Source: Osmia lignaria lignaria (Eukaryota; Arthropoda; Insecta; Hymenoptera; Megachilidae). From it: a DNA stretch of 64,000 nucleotides. The first letter of the stretch is position 1. Every line of letters starts with the position of its first letter. The stretch spans positions 8,246,001 to 8,310,000 of the forward strand of contig NC_135036.1 of the NCBI RefSeq assembly GCF_051020975.1, written 5' to 3'. Under the pieces are notes generated by a model that saw only the letters and a program-made list of their open reading frames with translations, did not search any database and had not been told where the DNA came from. Shown one piece after another: positions 45,301 through 59,200 of the stretch. The position numbers were made by a program, and so were the translations under genes.

Positions 45301-48300
45301 AATGATTAGCAATACAGTAGTGACTTTTACCAGGGAGTTCGAAGCCGCAAAGAAATCCCACTTATACTTCCGGCAAAAGAGCAATACCGGTCTCGAGTTA
45401 GCCGGGGAAAGCTTTTAAAATACTTGGCAATCTTCTTTCTCTTTTTCCGGGTTAACGATGTCAGGACACTTGTTGTACACTTCCTTTTTCCGCGAACCCT
45501 TGTTTCGCTACTTTAATTTAACTGATATCAATGCTCTTACATGGCGGTAGCTACTTCAAACCGCAAATTAGAGAATTTCTCTACTGAACATTGACTACCA
45601 ATTTACAATGCAATACAAAGTTACAAAAGAAACTTTGCCATCGATGAAAAAGTTCACGTCTAAAATTGACCAATTTCTACCATCATCTTTCCCTTGTCGT
45701 TTTCACTTCTTCTTGCTTCCAGACACCAGTAATTCTCTGTTGATTCGGTGAAATAACCGATCAAATATATTCTTAAACAATCTCTCTTGAAACCTCCATC
45801 CTCGCATTCCGGAAATCCTTGAGCCATAGATCAATCCTCTGGAAAGCTCGTCGTCGATCTTAACTGCTTTCTACGACAACAGCGTGCCAACTCTTTGAAA
45901 GTTCCATGCAAACAAGCCCCAGGCTATGGGAAACATGCGTAAAAATTCATGAATCTTTCGTGTCTGTTACCTAAACGTCGGGAGCGTGACATTTTGTTCA
46001 GGCTGCCCGTACTTTCCTTCTCGTGTCATCTTTGTTTCTTTGTTTTCCAGCCTCTGGAAAAATTTAACCCACCTCGAAACGCAACAATTTTTTCCGATCG
46101 TATCATTTCATCGAAACTTCATTAGAAAATTAAACGATTACATGCTGAAGAATCAAACGTGTCAGAGGTAATAAACAGAGAGCCTGGCAATATATTCATG
46201 TTTCTCATTTACATTGAAAACAGACATTCTTTCCTCCATAATTACCTCATAAGTCTTTCATGCATGTGACACGCAATTTGTTCAGCTGGAGACTCTATTT
46301 CGCGCTGAACAGCTACATCGACGACACATGCGTGCATTGAAGTCTCCATTGTCGATTAGAATAACGGAAGCCGTTGGTGTTAGGAAAAAGAGACGAGTTA
46401 CGTAGCGGTTCACTTTTACTAATGTGACCAACTTAAAATGCTGTTACCTTACCGATCTAACGGGTGTCGTTCGTTACGGTGCACCAGTCAGTAATTAACA
46501 GTTCATTAACATACACCTAAGGCACCGTTCTTGGTGGCTGTTCAAGAATGAGCTGAGAAATCGAGATACTTATTTTTTATTTGGAATATATGATACAATT
46601 TGATGAAAAAGAATATCTTTCAATGGAATAATCTTCGAAATTAACGAGCTTCGATAGAATATATTGACAAGCGAACCGAATGCCGTAGGAGAAACTAGAA
46701 AAATTCTTTCTCGTACGCGCATCGAGAGCAACGGAACTTCCGACACGGGGTATCCGCTTTTCCGTCACGTAGCTGTGCCTTTAGATAGGCAGAGCTGGTC
46801 GGGTCGTGGCTTGCAACACATCCACATGACTATTGATGGCAGAATGCCGACGCGACGCATGAAACTCATGCGAAAGCAGAGCTGAATGACGCTCGGTTCG
46901 CAAGCTAACTTCCAGCTCGAATGCCATTCGAATTCCTTCCTCGATCAGCTTCGAGATGTGCATCGAACCGTGTTCGATTCTTTATTTATTTCTTCGTTCA
47001 CGGATCTATCATTTCGGATAGGAGTAATTCTCCTTTGATTCTTGATAATGAAAGAACGATGGATTCAGGTTTCTCGTTTGAAATCTGAGAATTTGTTAAA
47101 GTGCCTGTGTCAAGATTTATGGTAATTAAAATAGATAACATCCAACGGAAGTGTCTTATTAATAAATGTAATAGAAGGAACATAACATAGAGCGAGTCGA
47201 TCGAATGGAATGCTAAGAGTGGCAAGTTTCCCAGCGAATTTTTTCACTCGAGCCAACTCCCATAACAGCAGACAATATCGAAACTGCAAAGTACAAAGGC
47301 TGACATTTAACCGAGAGCCATCGCACGTGAGCATTAAAGCGTTGGGACCCGTGAGAGACCCCCCATAACAGGTCACTGCCATCGAGAGAGGAACGAGCTG
47401 GTTCGTAGCAGCAACTCCCTTTATGGGAGAATGGGATCCACTTTATTCTTGTACGGTCAGGTCGCTTCTTTAATCCGTAAATCTGTTTTTCTCACGGATC
47501 GAATGGTACGCGTTAGGGGATTTAGAAATCGAAGAGTTTTTAAAGATCGTATACCGATGGAGAGGTTTTTCTTCCTGGTTCTTACATTTCATTTCTTTCA
47601 GGGGAAAATCGAGATTCGTCAAGTTCCTTTCTATTTTTTGCTAGATAAGATAAATTGCTAACTATTTCTCGACTCAGAAGTCGTGCCGCCACTTTTCCTT
47701 CGCGCTACTTCAAAACCAAGGTCCCATTCTTTCCTCGCGTTCCTACAGACTCATGGGTGTCACTCTTTCCTCCTTGACTCTTCAAGGCCAAGGTGTCAGA
47801 TCGCCTAGAATGCGTCACCGTGACCGTTCGGAACGGTAATCAAATTTCTGAATTCCATCGGTCTCCCTGGGAGTGTGAATCTCATTAGGGACCTATTTCA
47901 CGGTACCGTTCTTCGCGTTCATGAAACAATGGTCGCTTGGTACACATTCGATTGACCGACATTGTTCGTTTTTTATTTATTTATTATTTTACAACTGCTG
48001 GTTTCGGTTGATTAACTAATTAATTAAATAGCATTTGATTAATATTGCTACATTGAAAATGGTAATAATATTTTGGTATTTCTTATTAGAAAAGATAACA
48101 GTGATCGTTTATTTAACTTCACGTATCACTGATCTTTAATTAGTCAACCGATCAATTAGAAAAATATTATTCTCTTCGAAAAAATCTTCTTACGTAATAA
48201 TTGAGCGGCGAGTTGCGGAATTCTATCGAGAAACTAGGAAAACCACGAGCCAACCGAGTTGGCTTAGAAATCGAGGATAAATGGGTATCGTTTTTGCGGT

Positions 48301-50274
48301 GAACACCGCCATTCCAGTGCAATTTGGTGGTTAATTTTTGAATCGTGATCCTTGCGGTTGTCATAGTTCATAGAAATCTCGGTTAGATCATTGTTTCTTC
48401 GGTGAACAAGAAAATATCATTTCGTTATTCGTTAAACTGTGAATTCTTTCATTTCAAAGTCGGAGATTTATTTGTCTTCGCCTTCTCGATTCAACGTGAA
48501 AGACTTTCTATTCATTTGTTATTCGTGCAACAACTATAGACACGGGAACAATGCAAATCGGCCACTTCCTGCTCCGTTAACCATGAAAGCAATTTAACGA
48601 GCCACCGTACGTGATCCCGCTGGACGTGTGCCGGTGTTCATATCAGAGAAATTTTTATGACGTGACCGAAACTGTGCTAATTATTTTATATATTCACACG
48701 ATCGGCGAAAAAATTTTACAACCCTACGAAATCTACTGAGAAATCATACTAAAACCTTGTACTGTAGTCCAACTACTATACTATGAATTTTTATAGAATA
48801 TTTGCCTATAATGGGGTGTTTTAATTTTGAAATTTTAATAAGGGAACGTTTTCCTGTACCAACTGTATTTTTACATAAAATTGAAAAATTTATCTTTTGG
48901 TATTTGGTGTCAAACAAATGTAGTTCTCAATATAGTAGAAGGCGCAACAAAGGGTAATAAAGGAGACAAAAGGAAATAATAATCAGAGTGCAGTTCGTGT
49001 TATGCACTTTGCAAAGGCTATCTCCATGAAACATTTATTGCGTGGTCATCCGAGATTTGCATGGCACATATATTTGGAAACCCTTTCTTTTCTCTGGTGC
49101 ATCGTGCCATGAATTATTAAGCGAATCCATTCCGTTCATTGTTCCCATAAAATTTATTCAAATACACCCCGCAAAATGTCTTATTCTTATTTATTACTAA
49201 TTTTGGTTGAAGTGCATCATATCGAAATTTAATTCTATATTTAATTGCAAAGTTTCGTGTCTTTTTTTTTAATGTTCGTTTCAATCTGGAAATGGGTAGA
49301 AGGGGTGAACGCAAAGAAAATGACAGAGTTTATTGTTATTAACCGTTATTATTGTTACTATTATTGTCAGTGTTACTGCTGTTATTATTCCTATTATTAT
49401 CGTTAGTCTGGAGTCCGACGCGGATAACAATATAATGCTCGGAGTCGCGATCAAATAGTCAACAAATAGATCCTCGACTCGAGGATCTTGGTCCACGATG
49501 CAACAAAATGCAGCTTCGTAAATACAAGAATAATAAAAGTTCAATCTTTATTCGTCTTGGACTGGTCAGGGCCGACGACATCGACGTACGCAAAAATCTA
49601 CAATCCTCCTTGAATTTTCAAGGATACCCTTTCGTTCTTTGTCAAACGAGAACCTTGGAAATAACACGTGGTACTCGTGCAATATTGAATATTATTTGAT
49701 AAAATATGTTTCATAAGGTCCCTTAAAAATTGCATCTAAATTTGGAGCAATTAGTGATCTAATTAATACATTAATTTTAACAAAAGAAATTCATTTTTAT
49801 CACTGCTCACTGGGAACCTTAATTTCTAGTATCTTTAATACGTTCTGTACCATGTGGGTCATAAGTGGGCCACGGTGTTTATCAGAAATTCGTTTTGAAC
49901 ATTTATTATTTCCAATTTTCCTCGTCAAAGACATTGAACACTCGGCTAGAGGTTTGAGTATTATAAAATAGGAATGAAAAAATCTCTTCCGACAAGAAGA
50001 ATCCTCTTCTGATTTCAATGTCTAATTAGAGGCCTCTTTAAGACCACGTAGGAGTGAGACTTCCTAAACCAGAATTTATATTTTGACCTAGGAAGTCTCA
50101 TTAAAATCTAAGTAAAATACTTGAGGAGTTCTTATAAAAATAATAACTATTTTTTAATAATAACCAATCGTTGACCTTTTAATTGGTCGCATTCCTCGAA
50201 GACGATGTTTCAAACTTCCTACGACATGATATCGATACGTCGATTAATTTATTAGTTAACAACGAGCCGATGGC
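42341..50274. other. Long intergenic region, no gene recognised
   Basis: About 8 kb without any frame that combines start, splice and protein character. Best rejected frames: 43787-44275 (+), 44303-44573 (both strands), 47110-47382 (-). It includes a degenerate (TTATTG)n run at about 49325-49405. It is probably regulatory sequence for the adjacent PTB genes. A minus-strand AATAAA (50248-50253) lies 22 bp beyond the PTB-C stop. Confidence 0.45.
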
Positions 50275-53200
50275 TCAATAAGGATGTAGAGCCGCCAGGC
50301 CGAGTCTGGGCGGTTCCGCGTAGCTGTGCCGGTATCTGCTCGGCGTGGGTACGATTTCCAGAGGAGGTCTGGCACTGTCGCGATCGAGTCCTGGGTATCT
50401 TTCGTGCTCAGACAATTCCTGATAAGTCGTCGCCCTGGCGCGTATCTTCTCGCGTATTTCTCTCACGTGTGCGCGGTCTCGGAAGTCCCGAACCTGTTGA
50501 AAAAAATCCAAGATCCTTAAAACTTAGAATTTCATACGAAATTCTAAAGAAGAAAGGTGGTTCTTTGAAAGGTGGAAAGGTGATTCGAACTCGAATAGAG
50601 GGAACACGGTATCGTAGAAAATTCAAAGACTGTCACGAAAATTCCAAGGAACAAAGCCGATTCGAACAGGTTTCTCGAAGCAAAATGCTCGAACAACAGG
50701 TTGGAGAATCAATGACCCTTACTTCTCTCGGATCAGCGACGTTCCTTTGATCTCGGAAATCTCTTCCAACCGTTGGGTTTTCGTACAAGCTTCTTGGCCG
50801 AGGCCTCGAGACCTCTTGTTCTGGTGGGCGTTCCATCGCATAATGATGGGTTCGGGGCCGTGGTCGAGCTCTGTAAGAAATATCGTTCTCCCGTTCCGAT
50901 ACTTCCGAATGATTTCGTCTGATCAGGTGTTCATGGGCAGTCGTTGAACTGATGCTCGCTGGATGCTGACGAGCCGGTTGATCCTCGTGAATGTGCCTGG
51001 ACGACTCGATCCTGTCGTATCGAGAAACGATATCGATTAAAATCAGATCATTTGTATTATCGAATGATTTCGTAACAACAAATATCTCTATAACTCGATT
51101 TCATATAGAAAAAGAAAGAGTTAATTTTGAAATTTAATTGCAGAGTATCACTGTCACGATATAACACTCTAATTGTTTTAATATCTGAAACGTGTTAAAC
51201 TTGAGAACGTGTCAGTCTCGCTTTCTGAATGAGAAATTTACAAGGTTCTCTCTGACATCGGTGCACAACAGCGGACCCTTCAGAATGCTCGAGTTACTTC
51301 GTAGGTGGTTAGACAGCTTTTACCTGAGATTGACACCGGTGATTGCTGGCCCAAAACGAACGTCAAACGGAGAAAAACACGCGGATAATTCTCGGCATTT
51401 TAAAACTAGTCTTTCTGGTCGAGAGAAATTGAATCGACGAATCGATTATAAATTCCTCGGGATTAGAAAACAGCTACGAGGAACTAGTTAAGGTCGACAC
51501 TTAACTTATGGCATTGAAAGTTGATTCGAAACGAATCGAGGAAAAGTGTCTAGCGACCATTCGATTCGGAAATTATTTCCCCGCTCAGAGCGGAAAAGAT
51601 GAAAGAAAAATGTTTGCATTGTACCTGTGCGCAGGATGACTTTCAACATCTCTCTGCCTGGAAAGGACAGGCCTCGCGATTGCCTCTCGCTCCATTGCTC
51701 TGAACATCTCCTTGGCATCCTGGAATCTTTCCCTGGGGCTGGTCACCTCCCCAGGACTCATTCTGGGCTGGTATTGAGGGCTCGGTGATCTTTGTCTAAA
51801 TTCTGCCGCTCTGCGACTTCTGTTGCAACTCGGAGATATACCTCTGTTCACCTGAACAGGTAATCTCTCAGGACTTCTCGGTAATCTCGGTAGCGTTAAA
51901 CTTGTTCCTGTTGTCTCTGATTCAGGGAGATAATCGTTCTCCTCTGCCGGTGCTCCCCAGTCGTCATCTGAAAAATAAATTTCAGTCATCGCTGAGTACG
52001 AATCAATGAAAAAATAATTGAATAGTTTGTAACATTTAAAAGAAAGTCTCGACAGTTTCTCCATGCACTTTCGATGTCTCTATTATTTCTCATGTTACTA
52101 GTAGTTTGTCTGAATAGAACGAAACAGCATGGATCAAACCAGTCCACAGGATTCAGCTCAAAGTCATCGAGTCGGTCGAGAAGAAAGAATCAAGAAAGTC
52201 CAAGGTAAAAGGCATGGTTTCTCTTTTATCAGGCAACCTGTCACGAGGGATACCAGCCGCCAGAATACTCTGGTATCCACTTGAAGAGGTCACAGAAGTT
52301 TAAAAAGAAGCTGGAAAAGACGAAGCTGCCAGGAGAGAGAGAGGAGGTTGAAAGAGGCGCGAGGAGGCACCGGCTGCCTCGGGCTGTGGGCCGAGAATGC
52401 GGAACTTAATTCAACGTGACCTCCCACGAGGTCGATTTGTACGCGAATTCATCAACACCTTCGCATAATTCCCTTCAACGTATCAACGTGTATCGTCGTC
52501 TTTGGTCATCGTCGAGATCGTGATTATTATACTGGACGAACGGAGAGCACTCCCCTATGGAAATACACCTTTCCAACGGGTTTGCGCAACGCTCGAGCAT
52601 TGCTGGAGCGACGAAATGCCGGTCTCGGTAAAAGTTAAAAGGCAAAGAGCCTGGGATCTTCTTAATATCATCGTAATGTTACGGTCTAGATACCTTTGAG
52701 AATGAATTAATATATGTTGCAAGTCTCAACTTGGGTGAAACAGAAATTGGGAGAATTAAGTTCAGAAGTTGAGGCCTTAAGTACCTTTAGGGATCATAAT
52801 GCGAGAAGCATGTTGACAAAAGGCAAAAATTTCGAAGTTCCTAATAAAATAATTCTCATCACGTACATGTACACGTGCGTGATCTCCAAGTAAAGGGTTA
52901 GTCGTATAAACATAACAACTTTCAAACGCACTAGTCGGTTCAGCATAGATGGTGGCAGAAGCCAACGAGAACGTGGTATCACGTCCGTGTAAAAGCGGCT
53001 ATTCAACGTGGCGATAAATTAATCGTCATGGAGCTAATCGCCTTTCGGAATCTGGGAAGCTCGTGGGTTAGTTTGTACGCGGTATGTATCGATACACAGG
53101 CAAATCGTGAACGGAGCAAAGTGTGCCAGAGATCGCGACTCGCGCGACGATCAACCGAGCCGAGAGAAGCGGCGCTTATATGGAGACACGAACGTGGAAA

Positions 53201-56200
53201 TCGTGATCGTGCCGTGTCCCCGAGACACCTGTTGCAAAACGGGTTCTTCCTGGCCCGTAAAAGACGAATGATATAACGTCCAGAGCCCGCGATTTTACAG
53301 GAGAAGACGACGACCCCGTCAGCGAACGCTTCCAACGTTTTCTCCTCGTTGTTACGGGGGGTCGTGATCGGCATACGAGATATCGACTCGCTTTACGTCC
53401 TTTTTATGCAACATTATTCCTTCGCTATTTTTCTAGACTTTGGTTCTATCGTTTCAACAACTATCGTATATTAATATCGTTCTAATAATATATTTTTAGG
53501 ATAACGTGAACTTGAAATTCTTGAAAATTGAGGATGTAGCATTTACCTACTCCAAGTGTATTCATTCATGATAATCGAGAATGATGTTTGTAGGTCACCT
53601 AAACTATTCGCATCATTATAGATTATTTCCGCTCTTTGAAATTCTTATTCGTGTCTGTGACTATCCTTATCTGGTTTTACTTGTGCCAATTTGAAGATTC
53701 TTATCTTATTGATAATCTGAAGTACCTACGTACTTTTCCCCAAAGTGTTCTAAATAATTCGTACTCTGAAATATCTCGTTGTCGCAAAGGAGTTGAAAAA
53801 AAAAAACGGACAAAGACCGACAGGATCAATGGAAACTTCAAAGTCAGCCCGCGTTTTCCCTCTACGTGCTTTCTTCTCGAGAAACACGTTTTTAACGGAC
53901 GACTGACCCATATACCGTATAAACGAATAAATTTCGAGAAGAGGTAAAAAAAAGAAGAGTCAAATGGTATTCACTCGTATCTCGCATCGGCCAGAGACCC
54001 TGGCTTCTCCGTGTTAACTACGTGCACGAGAGATTGTATTGGACACCTGTTACAGTGGAAAGAATACCGTTAGGACGTCGTGTCAGCAACAGGTACCAGC
54101 CTACAGGTACATACATACATACAGATTGACCATCACCAGTTTGGTATCGTTTACCCGTGTGCACTGACTGGCAACCTTCGGATCATTTTTCTATCGCTAA
54201 TACATAGAGCAAGTGATACGACCAAATAATATAGCGTACTATGGGCATCAGTGCTAATGAGTTGGAAAATACTTGGAGATATCTGAGATATTTGGAAACA
54301 GTAAAAACATCTCAGCTATGTATGTCAAAGAATTTTAAACTAAGCGTTAAAACACGATTAGCCAGATGGATGTCATTAGCCTCAAAGATGCATTTGCTTT
54401 CCTATGCACATCCACGGATACGGGGATCGAACGACTGTTTCTTTGTCCAAGGCAATTAAATCGCAAATAAACCGAGAATCGTTCAGCAGATTTACGACTC
54501 AAACGCGAACATACAAATGATTTTTCATCTGACGAAGACGTTTTCTAGACGTACGTGCTACTGACCGACTAAAGCTACTTTTCACCGGGGAGCATTTTTT
54601 TAGACAGGATCCGTTATTAATCTTCCGCAGATTTTCGACTCGACATAACGGTTACGTTAGCGATAGAGTTTCAGTTTGGAATTTGTTGTTCGATAATGAA
54701 ATGGAATTGCTGGAATTTTGTATGGCCCGAGGGCAGAAGAGAACGAAGGAACGTGAAATCGAAAATAACTCGCTGGAAACTTCGAAACAGCGGGCGCAGG
54801 ACAAAAATTTGGACGCTTTCTACCGGGCGAACAGGTGGCCGCGTGTGTTCCGCCTCGAATCTTATCTGAGCTCGTAGAAAACCGGGCGGATGGCGACCCC
54901 GTAACACAGTTTCTCAGACGAGCTACGAAAAATCTTCGTTTCTTCGTCGCCGTCCTCCTCGTTCCGAAGCTCTTCGATTTTTCTTTCTCCGGGTGGCTGG
55001 CTCGCGTTCAATGCAAACGCGTGGTCGTCGGTCTAATAACGAATTCGCTCGCGTCTGCTTTCACTTCGATCATTGCTCGACGAATTCCGTATCACCGACG
55101 AATTCTGACGATCGAATCGTTCGTCATGGTTCCACTTGGAGAAAGTTACCATTTTGGAAATTAAACACGTATGTGTGCGACGAAATGAGAGTCTCTTCTT
55201 TCTCTTTTACTCAATTCTTGATATTGTTGGTGTATAAACTACGACCTGTTGAAATCGATCCTAAAAAATTGAAGATAGTAATTTCTATCCGTCGGCTAAT
55301 TACCGTTCGTCTTTGTCACAAAATAGACGTTACGTCAGCAATTGCAACCCGTAATTTATTCGGCTGAGAAATTATAAGCGACGCCGAAGGCAACACGATA
55401 AATTTCTTTCGCGGAAACGCAACGTTCCACGCTTCATCTGCTATGTCAGGGAGAATCATTACGGGATGCAGGATCGTTTCCTGAGTGGGACCAGGAAAAG
55501 AAGCAGCCTGGGACTTTCACTTTCGTGCAGCATCAGCCGGTGCAATCGCCTCCTCGACCGACGTAATGATCCGTTCCAACGGATCGCCTAATTTCCTTGG
55601 AAAACGACGCTTTCCACTTGGCAATTAGCCGACAATCACCCGCGACAATCCTCCCTTGCAACATCCCATCGTAACAGAATCGAGAAATCCTTAGAACGCA
55701 AGAGGATGACATTGTTTTAAACGAGCATGTGTCAAAATGTAAATTAAGAATTTTAAAGATTTGAAGCAGAAATAAGATGAAAATAACAATATCGATTGGA
55801 AGTGTTAAACAACGGTGTGTCGTTTGCACCGCAGTCAGGGTGAACACCGTACTCACTGGCGCTTTTCATTCACAACAAATTTCACACTTGCTCAGCATGA
55901 CTATCAAATCGCTGCAATGTTACACGCACAACACCGAGGTGTCGTAATTCATCGACAGTTGGTGGTATTTAACGCGGTACGGTGTTTCGTTACGGAATTC
56001 ACAGTCGGCGACGCGTGTGACATCATTCTCGACGGGGTTTTGTCGGAACATGCAATTCAAATATATTTCCAAATCATCATTATGTATAACTCCTTCGAAC
56101 ATTATCCCGAAGTTGAAAGTTGAAATTTATGTGATTTCATATATCAAAGGCATTTTAAGATCAGTTCTTAAGAATATTTTAGTCTCAGCTGAAAGAGCAT

Positions 56201-59200
56201 CAGCTTATCTTCTTCTTTTATCAATAATCTCTGAAAAATTCTTTTATTTTCAAAAAACGCCATCTAACATTTATAAAATATGTTGAAACTTGCAATTGCA
56301 CCATGCACCTCATCAAACATCTTCAAATTTCTAATTTCCACCCCATCCCTATCTCCAACAAAGTCAATCCCAAGACCACCCCACATTTATCCTTTTCTAA
56401 CAAAAATCATAACATCTCCAACACTATCAAACATCCTCCAACCTCAAACTTCCAGTTCCTTTCAGGCAAATAAAAAAACAAGATCATACAACATGCAAAA
56501 CCAAAGTGAAGTATAATCCACTCACCGGAGGAGGAATCTCTAGAAGGTCTCGATGGTCTTGGGCCCAAAGGATGATGACTCTGATAAGGCGGGGGCGTAG
56601 CAGCACTGTCCGAGCCTATTCCACTGCTGGCAGCACTCCTCGTGCCGCCTCTGTCAATCGTCGTACTACCACCTACGATCGTTTGATTCAGGCAACGTCT
56701 GAATTCGATGCCAGCCAGATTACCACGATGTCTGTGCACGGTATCATAATCCCGCGGAGGCAGTAGTATAGGACCCACGTCATTGTCCCCTGAATTTCCT
56801 CTGCCTGTATAAAAAGCAAGTATATCTTGCATCTGTCCTACTTCTTTTTAAATTATACTTTTCCTTACTCTCGTAATACTCCATACTGAAATTTGTAACA
56901 TTTTATTTTTTAGGAAAATATTTACCCAACTTAGCCCGCAACTCTGCAGCCAAGGACTCGTATATCGTGGTAGTTTGAACCGGATCGTGTCTGAGCTCAC
57001 CACTGCCTTCAGACGACTCCGATTCCCTGGTACTTCGGCCATCGCTGCCCAAATTACTGCGCACTCTACCTTCCAACGAGGTGACCCTGGCCAAATTATC
57101 GGTGTGCGAGGCGAGTGCCTTCAACTGACCGCCCAACAATTCGGCTGTTTCGACGGAATCACATCTGAAAGACAGAAGAAGCAGAGAAACTTGAAATATC
57201 AAGATTCAAACACTCCGATGGTGGAACATAAAAGCTTTACAGGATCTCACGAATCCACCATAATTTATCATTTATTATTTCCCGTGAACCGAATGAGGAA
57301 AGAAATACGGTCACGGTGAACCATTTACCTGGTTCTGATCGAAACCGCCGATTCATGAATTGAATGGCCACGTTGTATAATCCCGTGTGCCTGATTGCGC
57401 GATGGAAAATCGCGGATCGATTGAAAAAAATAACACAAACGAGCTTCTCACGCGCGTTCAAACGAATGAAAATACTAGGAACGATTTTGTTTTCAATGGC
57501 AAGGCTGTTCTCGCGGCACCGATGCGTTGCAACGAACATCACACGCCAATGGGATTAGCATGCGTGAACGTTGACTTATGAACGTTATTAGCGACCCGTT
57601 AGAATCCAGGGAAGCAGTTCATTAACGACTCGAGTGCGTGCCTTCTTCTCTTCGTGCTTCGTTTATATCGCAAATTTATATTACGCTTAGCGTATGTTTC
57701 GAAGACATCGGAAAGGTTTCGTGCGGCTAACGAACCAATCAACGAGTCAATTTGATAATGAGGCTTCAAGAAATGAATGAGTTTACTTGCACAGTTAAGT
57801 ATTTCAGATTTCACTGTGTAATTTTGCTCGGGTCTAAAGTATAGTAATAATGTTGTAACACGGATTTCTAGTAACCTGTACACGTGCACGTGGACGGGAT
57901 TGTTGGTGGCCGGATTTGGAAGCAGAAGAGTGGCCGCAACGACATCCTCCCGTTGCACCGCTGCAAGCACAGCGTGTCCTGGTACCAAATGCTTCACAGC
58001 TGACCTCGTCGAGCCGCCTGGATGAACCGTTTGTATAATCTTCAGTCCCTTACTGCTCACCTAACACAATCGTAAGGTAACCATGATCAGCTGCCTGTTC
58101 TCTAATTAACTCGGGTTAATTATAACGTATACACACGGTTACGAAAACGCGACAGTGTTGCGTGCTAAAATGCAAATCGACCGTTCGTGCCACTTCGCTC
58201 GCCTCGTTGCTTCATTGAAATGTGATTCAATAATCGTTAATGTCGCTTGAAATTTACTAAACCTGAACGGGAAAATAATTAATCGAAACGAACGAACGTC
58301 GATTGACAACCTTCAATAAAACGAACCACCTTATCATTGAAAAGAAAAGGCTTTCCCCGAAGACAATGCTCCGTGAAAAGTATAATTTTCTTTTGGAAAG
58401 CAAATAATGAGAAGGGAACGATGAAAGTGAAGAAGATACTACAAAAATGGTACTTTCTCTATTTTTACGATCGCAAATTTAGAAATGACGTGCGTGTAGA
58501 AACGTCGATAATTGTTACATACTTGCCCTCGGCAATGTAATTATCCTCGTATCGTTTCATTAATGGCCATGAGAATTCATTACGAATTCGATGAGTAATC
58601 CAGCGATTTTTGGCGTGGGTCGATTCTCAATACTCTAAGATAATGTGAAGGAGTAAAACTTTGATGAACCAAAGAAGAAAAGTATGAACTAAATTGATTA
58701 AAATTACAATGTCAACTATCCCGGCGTCGAAGGAAATTTCAATCAGACAACGATCCTTGGATTTGCAAGAAAATTGCAAAATCCTTGTGCATTCTACCAA
58801 GATGGGCGAACAATATTATAAGATCTGCGGTTGAAAACGAAATCGACCGCAGAAAATGAGCAGTAATTTTCGTCCCGACGAGACTGTTCATTAAGGCTGT
58901 CGCGAAAATTCGGCTCGCAGAAATATTCTCAAGGCGAGCGATCTCTCGCAACCGTGCAATTACACTTACACAACAATTAGGCGGACCATGCGGCAGATTT
59001 CGTAACAATTTCACGACTTTTTTTTTTCTGAAAAACGCGTGTACGCGCCCGCGGCGAATTCATTCGTCGACTGAATGTACGTACACCCATACGTGTGTGC
59101 AGCTGGAATCAGAGTCCATTAAGATTCGACGCCACGATAACGGCACCTTTGTTTTCCATACGATAAAGCTTCGATGCTCGCTCGTCCTTAGGGTACGTTT

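Noticed and set aside
54683..55164. GC-rich plus-strand ORFs inside PTB-C intron 4
   Set aside because: Several frames are open at once and no promoter or intron signals are seen; noted only as a GC-rich patch.
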